A DNA stretch of 16,044 bases from JAGDXZ01 sp049965975 (lineage in GTDB: Archaea; Micrarchaeota; Micrarchaeia; Micrarchaeales; CABMGC01): assembly GCA_049965975.1 (NCBI GenBank), contig JBMFVN010000014.1:1-16044 (forward strand). Direction: 5' to 3'. How positions within the stretch are numbered: position 1 is the first letter of the stretch; each line of letters opens with the position of its first letter. The notes beneath the pieces are model-generated. The model made no database searches, had not been told where the DNA came from, and worked only from the letters and a program-made list of their open reading frames with translations. Below, piece after piece: positions 1 through 7,340 of this stretch. The position numbers and the translations under genes are program-made.

Positions 1-47
1 GTGAGGGGCGTCGCGATCGTGGATCGCGCAGATGCGGACATGGATAA

Positions 48-491
48 ATTGGTCACGATCTGATCGCAACGCACCCTCCATACGCGAGCATAATATCTTA
101 TACAAAGAATTCAAACCACAAAAGAGAAGGCGATCTATCAAAAGTCAGTTCAATCAATGAATTTTCTGACGAAATGAGAAAAGTGGCAAAGGAGTTTTAT
201 CGCGTGCTCAAGCCAGGAAGGTACTGCGCAATTCTAATTGGTGATACGCGAAGACACAAGCACCAAGTACCAATATCATTCAGGGTAATGCAAGTATTTT
301 TAGACGCAGGTTTTGTGTTGAAAGAAAGCATAATTAAGGTTCAACATAATACAAAAACTGCACCGCTGTGGGCAAAGAAATCAATGAAAGACAACTTTTT
401 GCTATTGATGCATGAGCATCTGTTTGTATTTAGAAAACCAAGTGCAAACGAAAATATAACAGAACTTGCAGAGAGCATGAAGTGGTGGTAG
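48..491 (+). pseudogene. DNA methyltransferase (N4/N6 type), 3' part, left-truncated and probably frameshifted
   Basis: The readable frame runs from just after a stop at 45-47. It opens with DLIATHPPYASIISY, the catalytic motif IV (S/T/D-x-PPY) of amino-methyltransferases that methylate adenine N6 or cytosine N4. It continues into EFYRVLKPGRYCAILIGDTR, the strand/loop following motif IV, and ends with HEHLFVFRKP, as in archaeal site-specific DNA methyltransferases. The first in-frame ATG (174) lies downstream of the catalytic motif, so a gene starting there would be dead; the frame must begin upstream. In frame 1, bases 1-48 read RGVAIVDRADADMDKLV, which resembles the stretch just before motif IV (IVKADAR-like), so a 1-2 nt indel near 45-60 probably breaks the gene. 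Sequencing or assembly error near an edge is as likely as true decay. The 3' end is convergent with the next gene, 4 nt apart. No restriction endonuclease is visible. Family confident; pseudogene status not. Confidence 0.7.
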
Positions 492-495
492 CGAA

Positions 496-1521
496 TCAGG
501 CATCGTTTGACTGCTTACTTTCTGATTCGCCGCTGCTTCTCGCCTTCTTGAGAAGGAAATTCTCGTATTTCATTGCGCCTTTTGACAGCTCCCCGAATCT
601 GGCTTTCGCATCACTGAGCTTTATCCTTGTAACATGCTCGCTCTTCTCGTTTATTATGTTCAGCGGCGGAATCTTGAACGCGTTGACGCTGTCGAAAACA
701 AACCTCTCGTGCTGTGAAGCGGCATCCGAATCAGACATTATAAGCAAGTTCACTTCTATGCCTTTGTTGCCCAGCTCCTTCTTGAAGTCAACGAAGTTCC
801 TGTTGAAGCTCGAGTCAAAAGCCTCGGGATAAGTCAGTATGTCTATCTTCTTTACGCTTGTATTCTCTGAAAGAAGCCTGTAAAGGTTCTGGAGCGAAGC
901 TGAATTGACATGCTTGTCGACTATCATGACGTGGTCGCTAAGCCCCGAAAACACAGTATCCCTAAGCTTAAGCAAATTCGCAAAAGGCTTAGAAGGCTCT
1001 ATCTCTATCGATTTTGATATTGGCGCCTTTCTGACAGATTTTCTTGAGAATATAACAAAGTAAACATCCAAAGCCATTGCAAGAAGCATACTGGCATATA
1101 AGCCATTTTCAAAAACATAGTTTACGCTTATTGAGAAATAAGAGAAGACCACCAAAAACAAGATGGTGAATATGAAAGTCACTACAAAATGTGATATGGC
1201 ATAGCGCCTCATGGCCTGCCCAAACCTGTATGCCTTTGTCGCATATATCACGACCGCGATCATGAATGCGATCAGAGAAATGAGAAGAAGCACGTACGCT
1301 TCTTGGATCGCCCTGTGCAATGAGCTTGTTTCTGCTATTGTTGGCGCAAGAACTTGCACTGGCTTAACCATTGACAAATTGCTCTGTATAAAGGCGCCTG
1401 CGCCCACACCGTAGCTTATGGAAAATATATCAGAGACATAAAGCACGCCAATGATGAAAAGAGCCGAGAACAAAACTAGAAAAATCGAAGCATATGCCGG
1501 AATTCTTTCTTGAAAGCCCAT
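496..1521 (-). CDS. Four-helix membrane protein with C-terminal PLD-like cytosolic domain
   Basis: Protein of 341 residues. Four hydrophobic segments are visible at about 10-30, 73-94, 109-130 and 138-158. They are followed by a basic stretch (SRKSVRK, 159-165), which places the C-terminal half in the cytosol by the positive-inside rule. Residues about 180-325 form a soluble alpha/beta domain. HVMIVDKHV (197-205), KKIDILT (224-230), IEVNLLIM (255-262), QHERFVFD (270-277) and PPLNIINEKSEHVTRI (285-300) look like the strand order of a phospholipase-D-like fold of the MIT-C type. I see one His-x-x-Phe rather than two HKD motifs, so it may bind rather than cleave. The tail is polar and Ser-rich. 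It abuts the DUF763 gene (TGA directly followed by ATG), so the two are probably co-transcribed. The fold assignment is inference; the membrane topology is well supported. Confidence 0.8.
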   Translation of the reverse strand: MGFQERIPAYASIFLVLFSALFIIGVLYVSDIFSISYGVGAGAFIQSNLSMVKPVQVLAPTIAETSSLHRAIQEAYVLLLISLIAFMIAVVIYATKAYRFGQAMRRYAISHFVVTFIFTILFLVVFSYFSISVNYVFENGLYASMLLAMALDVYFVIFSRKSVRKAPISKSIEIEPSKPFANLLKLRDTVFSGLSDHVMIVDKHVNSASLQNLYRLLSENTSVKKIDILTYPEAFDSSFNRNFVDFKKELGNKGIEVNLLIMSDSDAASQHERFVFDSVNAFKIPPLNIINEKSEHVTRIKLSDAKARFGELSKGAMKYENFLLKKARSSGESESKQSNDA

Positions 1522-2565
1522 TCAACCACTGTTCATATATGCGCTCAATCTTTTAAGCACACCATACTTCTCATCATTTGGAACGTTTGCCTTATCTACC
1601 ATTTGCCTCATTTCGTCAATCAAAGAATCGTAGACTCGCCTATTGACCCTAAACGGTATGCCATCCTTGCCACCAACGTTGTATGCAAATGCCACAGGAT
1701 CCCTGTAAGCAAGATCCTTGTCGTATATTAGGCTTGCTACAAACGCAAGGCTTCTAATGGTGCGCCTGCCAACTCCTTTTACCAGCATGAGCTCCTTATA
1801 ATCCTTAGGGTCTAATTCATTTGCTTTTCTTATTGCTTCAAGGCCTTTCTTGCTTATGTCTATTTGAGGTATTATGCGGTGCCTGCCCGGATACTCACTT
1901 AGCTCGTAATTGAATTCGTGAAGCGCATCTACCATGCTTTCCCTAACCCACTTGTTCTGTTGTGCGGTAAGGTCAAGAGTCGTTTGATGCATTTCTGCGC
2001 TTATGCCGCTATGGGGCTCGTTTGCTATGTCGCTAGAATCTATTTTGTCGCTGAACCACTGGAACCTTATTGCACTGTTTGAATTTGCCTGCATAGCCTG
2101 CTGCACAACAGCCCATTTGCTCTTTGAGAAAATAAAGCTGTGCTGGTATATGCTTATGTCGTCGTAGACCATAGAACCATCGGTCTTTGCAGCAAGCCTA
2201 CTAAGCTCTACAAGCCTTTCTGCATCAGGCACTGAAAGCCTGTCGGCACCTGCTATTATGTCGTTTGGGGCGTTTGTGCCAGCCTTTCCCTTGCCTCCGG
2301 CTATTGCAATTTCTTCGTTGTCTTTCAGAGCTTCCTTGAGGGCTCCCATGGTAACAGTTGTAGTGCCGCTGCTGTGCCAGTCGTAGCCTATCGCGCATGC
2401 AAATGCCTGAAACCAGTTTGTGTCGCTCAACCTGTATACGAGCTCGTCAGGCCCGAAGTCGTCAAGTATCACCTCTGCTATGGCTCCGCCTAGCTTTACC
2501 ATCCTTTGAAAAAGCCATCTTGGAGCTGAGCCGCCGTGAAGCGGCAGCCTTGTCATCGTATGCAT
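1522..2565 (-). CDS. DUF763 family protein
   Basis: Protein of 347 residues with the DUF763 signature: LPLHGGSAPRWLFQRMVKL (7-25), GPDELVYRLSDTNWFQAF (38-55), the conserved DWHSSG (62-67), GALKEAL (74-80) and AGGKGK (89-94). The family is widespread in archaea and some bacteria, and I know of no established reaction for it. A helix-hairpin-helix-like element, LVKGVGRRTIRSL (261-273), and many conserved polar, His and Trp residues (QHSFIFS, 141-147; QWFSDK, 169-174) fit a nucleic-acid-acting protein, but that is inference. Length is close to the family norm. An in-frame ATG at codon 4 (MTRLPLHGG) is an alternative start. A TATA-like element lies about 24 nt upstream of the first ATG, consistent with a leaderless message. 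It heads a unit with the downstream PLD-like membrane protein. Confidence 0.87.
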   Translation of the reverse strand: MHTMTRLPLHGGSAPRWLFQRMVKLGGAIAEVILDDFGPDELVYRLSDTNWFQAFACAIGYDWHSSGTTTVTMGALKEALKDNEEIAIAGGKGKAGTNAPNDIIAGADRLSVPDAERLVELSRLAAKTDGSMVYDDISIYQHSFIFSKSKWAVVQQAMQANSNSAIRFQWFSDKIDSSDIANEPHSGISAEMHQTTLDLTAQQNKWVRESMVDALHEFNYELSEYPGRHRIIPQIDISKKGLEAIRKANELDPKDYKELMLVKGVGRRTIRSLAFVASLIYDKDLAYRDPVAFAYNVGGKDGIPFRVNRRVYDSLIDEMRQMVDKANVPNDEKYGVLKRLSAYMNSG

Positions 2566-2582
2566 AATTTCATTTTACATTC

Positions 2583-2594
2583 AAGATAAAAATA
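2583..2594 (-). promoter_or_regulatory. TATA-like element for the DUF763 gene
   Basis: The minus strand reads TATTTTTATC, centred about 24 nt upstream of the first ATG at 2565. Archaeal transcription normally starts about 25 nt from the box, so the message would begin at or next to the start codon. No Shine-Dalgarno sequence is present, as expected for a leaderless transcript. Confidence 0.4.
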
Positions 2595-2600
2595 CCTTTC

Positions 2601-4139
2601 CTAAGAGCTTGCATTTTCTATTTGATACAAGGTAGCTGCTTCGTAAAAATCCTTGCCAAATGAGAAGTTGTAAGACGTGATAGGCATAGCTGTACAATTG
2701 CCGCCAAGCCAGTCTGATAGGGCTTTTTGTTCGTCACGATAGTCAAAGTTGGTAAAAACATTTATTAGTAAAGAGTTCGCGTCCAAACTTTTGCAAGCAC
2801 CTATTGCTGGAGAAAAATTGTCTTTGTAGCTAGACACAAAGTTTAGATATTGCGAATCGAGATATGGATTTTGACTGTTTACTACTGCGATGCTACTACC
2901 CGTTTTGCTCATATATGCCACAGCTTGCTGAAAAAGGCAATTGTAGCCTTTTATTCCTGATCCGTAATAATAAAATCCAGTGTAAGTCTCGAAATTTGTA
3001 AGAGCAACAAATACTACTGCAAGCGCCACGATTAGTCGCGCCGCCTGCATATTCGTCTTTTTAATGTATTTGTAAAATTCAAGCAAGGCGTATGTGGCAA
3101 CAATGGCGATCGGCGCCGCTACCATGTCGAAATATCTCTCGACTACCGAAATCGGAACATAAGAGAACAAGGATTTACTTCCAAAAAACGCATAAAGAAG
3201 TACGGCCATGAATGTGATAGAAAACAAAGTAATATGCAATTCTTTTCTTATAATACTTAAGATCATTCCCACAATTGCAATGGCGACAGCTAGGCCTAAT
3301 GGGTATACATGAGGGCCGTAATTTGGCATACCTAAAAAGTATAGGAGGAAAATCGGATTTATGGAGATATTAAACTGGTCTAAGTTTGCACCAAATGTTG
3401 TTGGGGAAAGTAGCTTAAAACCAGCATAAATATGCAAATTGAATAAAGGATTTCCAGTCATCACAAAGAAATACAAAAGCATTGCCATTATAGGTACTGA
3501 CAGCCCAAGTATTCCGCAAGCGACTTGCTTCCTTGCACGCTTTTTAACCGCAAAATAAGCGAAATACAGAATAAATAGCGCAGGAATCATGAGCCCTGCT
3601 GTTTTAACAAGCATCGTGAATGACGCAAAAAAGCCAGCAAGGAAAAATCCTTTTTTAGAATTTAGATTTATTGCATCATACAGGTAGTATGTTGCTATCG
3701 CCACTGTCAAGCCGGTAAAAAGGTCAGGCAAAGCCCTTGTGGTGTAGCCTATGACAAAAGGTGCAGTTACAAACAAAAAAGAAGCGAGTGCAGCAAAATA
3801 TTTGCCAAACATTTTTCTTGCCAATAGAAAGACAAAAACTGCGGTCAGAAGATACTCTGCCAATGAGGGCAACGACGCCTGGAAAATTCCATAGCCAAAC
3901 AAGAGAAAAGAGAAAGCAAGACTCGCAATTGTCAGGGTTTCAACGCTGTAAGGTATAGCATCTGGTTTGAATGTGCCGTTCAGCATTTGATGCGCAAAGA
4001 GTATGTAGTAGTTGTCATCATAATAGGTGAAAGGCCCCGTATAAAGAAGATACGAAAGAATAACTCCCAGCAAAAGTACCAATGCCAAAAGCAAAAGGCT
4101 TGTTTTATCGATTTTATCAGACTTGCTTCTTTTCATCAA
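2601..4139 (-). CDS. GT39-like (PMT/ArnT-type) membrane glycosyltransferase
   Basis: Protein of 512 residues, mostly hydrophobic helices (about ten to twelve membrane segments) with a soluble C-terminal part from about 400. After the first helix (14-33) comes an outer loop with FTYYDDNYYILFAHQML (37-53). The acidic pair D41-D42 sits where GT-C enzymes of the PMT/ArnT family have their catalytic DE/DD. Such enzymes move a sugar from a polyprenyl-phosphate donor to protein or lipid on the outer face of the membrane. The second loop has TTRALPDLFTGLTVAIATYYLY (132-153), also typical of GT39. The substrate cannot be read from sequence. A Cys-rich, Thr-rich secreted protein with several N-glycosylation sequons is encoded elsewhere in the window, but no link is shown. 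The start is one of two adjacent ATGs; a weak TTTTAATC box lies about 30 nt upstream. Family confidence good, specificity unknown. Confidence 0.83.
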   Translation of the reverse strand: MMKRSKSDKIDKTSLLLLALVLLLGVILSYLLYTGPFTYYDDNYYILFAHQMLNGTFKPDAIPYSVETLTIASLAFSFLLFGYGIFQASLPSLAEYLLTAVFVFLLARKMFGKYFAALASFLFVTAPFVIGYTTRALPDLFTGLTVAIATYYLYDAINLNSKKGFFLAGFFASFTMLVKTAGLMIPALFILYFAYFAVKKRARKQVACGILGLSVPIMAMLLYFFVMTGNPLFNLHIYAGFKLLSPTTFGANLDQFNISINPIFLLYFLGMPNYGPHVYPLGLAVAIAIVGMILSIIRKELHITLFSITFMAVLLYAFFGSKSLFSYVPISVVERYFDMVAAPIAIVATYALLEFYKYIKKTNMQAARLIVALAVVFVALTNFETYTGFYYYGSGIKGYNCLFQQAVAYMSKTGSSIAVVNSQNPYLDSQYLNFVSSYKDNFSPAIGACKSLDANSLLINVFTNFDYRDEQKALSDWLGGNCTAMPITSYNFSFGKDFYEAATLYQIENASS

Positions 4140-4202
4140 CGCTCAGCTTAGTATAAACAGAATAAGATTAAAACTATTGTCTTGCCTGCTTGTCATTCGT
4201 TG

Positions 4203-4286
4203 CTATGCTTTAGCCTCAGCATTTTCAGCAGCAAATTGCAGCTGCTGTTTCAGTTGTTGCAGCGTCTTTCTTGCAATGCGCCTCAT
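4203..4286 (-). CDS. Possible 27-residue small protein translationally coupled to the MBL gene
   Basis: The ATG overlaps the stop of the upstream metallo-beta-lactamase gene as ATGA, a typical coupling arrangement. The frame gives 27 residues beginning MRRIARKTLQQLKQQLQF, then AAENAEAKA, then TAG. It is very rich in Gln, Lys, Arg and Ala and would form a strong basic amphipathic or coiled-coil helix. A perfect hairpin sits one base upstream of its ATG, in the last codons of the MBL gene. I do not recognise the peptide. A frame this short can occur by chance and its composition is simple, so confidence is low; the ATGA overlap is the main argument. Confidence 0.3.
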   Translation of the reverse strand: MRRIARKTLQQLKQQLQFAAENAEAKA

Positions 4287-5245
4287 TCCACGATTGAAAT
4301 CGTGGGCTTTCTGCTAAGCATTTCGTAAGCTTTAAGGGATTCGCTATCAAATGCATTGTAGCCCAGCTTGATAAGCCTTTTCGCAAGGATCTCGGCACCG
4401 GTGCCGACAGGTATTATTGCCTTAGGATCGACTTCTGCAATGTATTCTGTTGCTTGTCTGAAATCGGCGTGGTCGCTCAATGCAAACTGCACGTTTGTGT
4501 TGAACTTGAATATCTTGGCCCAGCCAGTAGCCACCGCGGTGAAAAATCTGCGCGAATTGCTTGCCATTGCCTTTGCTATCTTTTCAGAATCGGAATTTGT
4601 AAATATGCCGACAAAGTTGCCTTTAAGCTCGTGACCGGGCTCACAAGCAGAATAGTAAAGGCGTATGCCATTTGCTACATAAACCTTGCTGAGCTTTGCT
4701 ATTTCTTCACTTACCGTAGGCACGATGCCAATCTCGTTCATTATTTTGATAAGCTCCTGCGCTCTGCCCAAAGAGTAGGCCTTGAAAATTATGCTGCCAA
4801 AATTTATCTTCGAGTTGACATAGTGCTGAATAGCAGTAACAACTTCGTTTTTGTCGTCAAACACAAGATTCTCATACGGATATGTCGAATCCAGAATAAC
4901 AACATCAGCATGCCTTGTCTCTATTTTTTCAGCAAGCAAGGGCTCTGCCATTTGATAGTCTCCGGTATACGCTATATCGAGCCCTGTCTCGTAGTTCTCT
5001 ATAAAAAGCTGCCTTGAGCCTAGCACATGGCCTGCATTTAGCAGCTCTGCACCCTTCGGTATTTCCAAAGTTTCGACGCTTTTGCCCTTTGCTGACAAAA
5101 GCTGCGCCGTTATGCTGCTTGCCAGAATTTTGTCCCCATTTCTAATTCCCGCTGTGTGATCCGAATGTGCATGCGACACGAATCTGAAATCGGCATCGTC
5201 TTTGGAGTCTATCGCTACTTTGTAGTAACCGGAATCTACAAACAT
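4283..5245 (-). CDS. Metallo-beta-lactamase fold, SNM1/CPSF-like nuclease-type protein
   Basis: From the chosen start (MFVDSGYYK) the protein has 320 residues. Zinc-site motifs appear in order: HAHSDH (25-30), H73 in GHVLGS, D96 in YTGDY and H259 in LSDHADF, plus DSTYPYE (119-125). This is the pattern of single-domain archaeal MBL proteins annotated as mRNA 3'-end processing or exonuclease-type enzymes, lacking KH domains. The usual His of beta-CASP motif C (VHG) appears replaced, reading IPVGTGAE (278-285), so activity may differ. The frame extends upstream to an ATG at 5296 (MHDMLFISFLP), but that would leave 10 nt to the divergent trxB start and put a TATA box inside the gene. A TATTTAT box at about 5278-5284 predicts transcription starting near 5255, which favours the ATG at 5245. 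RNA or DNA substrate is not decidable. Confidence 0.85.
   Translation of the reverse strand: MFVDSGYYKVAIDSKDDADFRFVSHAHSDHTAGIRNGDKILASSITAQLLSAKGKSVETLEIPKGAELLNAGHVLGSRQLFIENYETGLDIAYTGDYQMAEPLLAEKIETRHADVVILDSTYPYENLVFDDKNEVVTAIQHYVNSKINFGSIIFKAYSLGRAQELIKIMNEIGIVPTVSEEIAKLSKVYVANGIRLYYSACEPGHELKGNFVGIFTNSDSEKIAKAMASNSRRFFTAVATGWAKIFKFNTNVQFALSDHADFRQATEYIAEVDPKAIIPVGTGAEILAKRLIKLGYNAFDSESLKAYEMLSRKPTISIVE
4288..4305. repeat. Perfect 8-bp inverted repeat at the end of the MBL gene
   Basis: CCACGATT and AATCGTGG are exact reverse complements separated by GA (a 7-bp stem with a TGAA loop is the more realistic RNA). It covers the last sense codons (TISIVE) and ends one base before the overlapping ATG of the possible 27-residue ORF. 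On the minus strand no U-tract follows, so a classical terminator is unlikely; an mRNA end-stabilising or coupling hairpin fits better. Confidence 0.55.
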
Positions 5246-5272
5246 CAGGTCGCCAAGTAAAATGGGCAAGAA

Positions 5273-5284
5273 AGAAATAAATAG
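5273..5284. promoter_or_regulatory. Shared bidirectional TATA element between the MBL gene and trxB
   Basis: The plus strand reads AGAAATAAATAG. Read forward it lies about 27 nt before the trxB ATG at 5307, giving an essentially leaderless trxB message. Read backward (TATTTATTTC) it predicts a start about 10 nt before the MBL ATG at 5245. The two genes have no other intergenic space for separate promoters if both messages are short-leadered. Confidence 0.45.
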
Positions 5285-5306
5285 CATATCGTGCAAAATT
5301 TAACTT

Positions 5307-6257
5307 ATGGTAGAAAGCGTAATAATAATAGGATCAGGACCGGCCGGCTTGTCGGCGGCAATTTACGCTGGCAGGGACGGCTTTTCGCCGCTTGTCATAA
5401 GCGGCTATGCGAAGGGCGGGCAGCTTGAGCTTACAACTACTGTTGAGAATTTTCCAGGCTTTCCTGATGGCGTTCAAGGACCAGAGCTCATGGACCTTAT
5501 GCGCAAGCAGGCCGAGAAGTTCGGAGCAAGGTTCATAGACAAGGATGCTACCGCTGTTGACCTAAAGTCAAAGCCATTTAAGGTGACTGTAGAAGACGAC
5601 ATTTACGAAGCAGACAGCATAATAATAGCCACAGGAGCAAACGCCAAATGGCTTGGCTTGGAATCCGAGAAGAAGTTTACAGGCAGGGGCGTGAGCAGCT
5701 GTGCTACCTGCGATGCACCGTTCTTCAAAGGCAAGAATGTAATTGTAGTAGGTGGCGGCGACACAGCAATGGAAGACTCTTTGTATTTGACTGGTTTTGC
5801 GAACAGCGTTACAATAGTGCACAGGCGCGACGCTTTCAGGGCTAGCAAGATAATGCAGGAAAGGGTGCTTTCGAATCCTAAAATAAAGGTAATATGGAAC
5901 AGCGTAGTACAGGAAATAAAGGGGGATACAAAGGTAAGGTCTGCAGTGCTTAAGAACGTTGTCACAAACGAGCTCACTGAAATTCCTATCGACGGTGTAT
6001 TCGTCGCAATAGGATATGCGCCGAACACTAAGCTTTTTGAAGGCCAGCTCCAGCTCGACGAACAGGGCTACATAGTAACGCATGACGAGGTAAAAACTGA
6101 CATTCCTGGAGTGTTTGTTGCTGGCGATGTAGCTGACAAGTTTTACAAGCAGGCGTCTACGGCTGCGGCAAGCGGCGTGAAATGCGCACTGCAAGCCAGA
6201 GCTTACCTATCAGAGCTTTACTACAACCAGAAGCACAACACAAGCGCAGGCCAGTGA
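5307..6257 (+). CDS. trxB: Thioredoxin reductase (NADPH-type, FAD-dependent)
   Basis: Protein of 316 residues, the normal length for low-molecular-weight thioredoxin reductase. The FAD-binding GSGPAG (9-14) opens the protein. The redox-active CATC is at 132-135, the NAD(P)-binding GGGDTAMED at 149-157, and HRRDAFRAS (172-180) is the basic motif that usually indicates NADPH preference. GVFVAGDV (268-275) is the second FAD contact. The enzyme passes electrons from NADPH through FAD and the Cys pair to thioredoxin or a glutaredoxin-like partner in the cytosol; no thioredoxin gene is in the window. It starts 10 nt from the upstream edge of the divergent MBL frame and appears leaderless. The 3' end is convergent with dinB, 12 nt away. 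All catalytic residues are intact. Confidence 0.96.
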   Translation: MVESVIIIGSGPAGLSAAIYAGRDGFSPLVISGYAKGGQLELTTTVENFPGFPDGVQGPELMDLMRKQAEKFGARFIDKDATAVDLKSKPFKVTVEDDIYEADSIIIATGANAKWLGLESEKKFTGRGVSSCATCDAPFFKGKNVIVVGGGDTAMEDSLYLTGFANSVTIVHRRDAFRASKIMQERVLSNPKIKVIWNSVVQEIKGDTKVRSAVLKNVVTNELTEIPIDGVFVAIGYAPNTKLFEGQLQLDEQGYIVTHDEVKTDIPGVFVAGDVADKFYKQASTAAASGVKCALQARAYLSELYYNQKHNTSAGQ

Positions 6258-6269
6258 AACAAGCAATTA

Positions 6270-7340
6270 CTAGAAATAAGAGCTTAGACGTTTCTGGCCT
6301 CTGAACGGCTTCAAGCCTGAAACTCTCACTCCTATTTTCCTCACAAGCTGCTCGCCGTCATAATAAGCCCTCAAAAGCTCCTTCGCTGCCTTAGCAATTT
6401 CAGCACTAGAGTCGCTTGAATAGTTTATGCTCTTAGATTTCAGGTGCTCGTCAAAATTTGAGAACCTAAGCTTGAGCGTTATAGTTGAAAAGGAGAAGCC
6501 CTGCCTTGCGACTTCCTGAGCGATCTCATTCGACATTTCGTCTATTGCCTTGTCCATGAGCTCTATGCTGCTTGTATCTTCTTCGAAAGTTTTTTCCCTG
6601 CCTATTGACTTGACTTCGTAGTTCTCCTGCACCTCGCTTTCGTCTATTCCGTTCGCATTCTTGTATATGTCTATGCCATAAACTCCGAACTCGTCCATGA
6701 GCTTCATAGGGTTGGCCTTTGCAAGGTCGCTTACCGTCTTGTAGCCCTCGCTCTCGAGCTTTGCCGCAGTCTTTTTGCCTATCCCGTAAAGCTTGCCGAC
6801 AGGCATGTTGGCGATGAACTCTTTGGCTTCGCTTTCCTTTACTAGTTTTACGCCGTTCGGCTTTGCGGCTTCGCATGCCATCTTTGCTATAAGCTTGTTA
6901 GGTCCTATGCCAATTGAACAAGGCAGGCCCAGCTCTGTCTTTATCTCTTCTTTTATCTGCTTTGCAAGCTCTAGTGCATTCTCATAAGTTTGCGCTTTCT
7001 GCGACACGTCTAGAAAAGCTTCGTCAACGCTTGCCTGCTCGAACTTGTCGGCGTATTTCTTCAGAATAGACATTACCTTATTTGACATGCTTTCGTAATA
7101 AGGCTCGTCAAGAGGCAGAAAAATTGCATCAGGCTTGAGCCTGTATGCCATCGATATCGGCATGCCGCTGTGTATGCCGTATTTCCTTGCTATGTAGTTG
7201 CAAGTGCTCACTACTCCCCTGCCTTTCCCTTTCTTAGGATCTGCGCCTACAACAACCGGCTTGTCCTTTATCTCCGGCTTTCTCAGCTCCTCGCATGCGG
7301 CGAAGAAGTAGTCCATGTCAACTAGCAAAATTATTCTCAT
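6270..7340 (-). CDS. dinB: Y-family DNA polymerase IV (Dpo4/DinB)
   Basis: Protein of 356 residues, matching archaeal Dpo4 (about 350). LLVDMDYFFAACEE (5-18) contains catalytic D8 and D10 and, by comparison with Dpo4, a steric-gate aromatic at F13. SVDEAFLDV (104-112) supplies D106 and E107. GIGPNKLIAKMACEAAKPNG lies in the palm, and GIGKKTAAKLESEGYKTVSDL forms the thumb helix-hairpin-helix. The C-terminal little-finger domain ends in QKRLSSYF, a clean PIP box (Q-x-x-L-x-x-Y-F) for binding the PCNA clamp. The enzyme copies past damaged template bases. Its ATG overlaps the stop of the upstream AMMECR1-family gene (ATGA), so translation is probably coupled. All key residues are present. Confidence 0.96.
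   Translation of the reverse strand: MRIILLVDMDYFFAACEELRKPEIKDKPVVVGADPKKGKGRGVVSTCNYIARKYGIHSGMPISMAYRLKPDAIFLPLDEPYYESMSNKVMSILKKYADKFEQASVDEAFLDVSQKAQTYENALELAKQIKEEIKTELGLPCSIGIGPNKLIAKMACEAAKPNGVKLVKESEAKEFIANMPVGKLYGIGKKTAAKLESEGYKTVSDLAKANPMKLMDEFGVYGIDIYKNANGIDESEVQENYEVKSIGREKTFEEDTSSIELMDKAIDEMSNEIAQEVARQGFSFSTITLKLRFSNFDEHLKSKSINYSSDSSAEIAKAAKELLRAYYDGEQLVRKIGVRVSGLKPFRGQKRLSSYF

Noticed and set aside
482..832. 116-codon plus-strand frame after the methyltransferase
   Set aside because: It lies antisense to the C-terminal domain of the PLD-like membrane protein, with no independent start signal.
1401..1413. GCCCACACCGT, an 11-base match to the aIF2-beta leader hairpin block
   Set aside because: It falls inside coding sequence of the membrane protein, lacks the second stem arm and tail, and can be chance.
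4210..4265. CAG/CTG-rich stretch resembling a triplet repeat
   Set aside because: The units are irregular and explained by Gln/Ala codons of the possible micro-ORF; not a true repeat tract.
4454..5017. 187-codon open frame on the plus strand
   Set aside because: It is antisense to the well-supported MBL gene, rich in Cys/Leu/Tyr without any recognisable motif, and lacks a promoter or ribosome binding site.
5568..6194. 208-codon open frame on the minus strand
   Set aside because: It is the antisense shadow of trxB, whose motifs are all intact; composition (Cys, Tyr, His, Arg-rich) is typical of a reverse frame.
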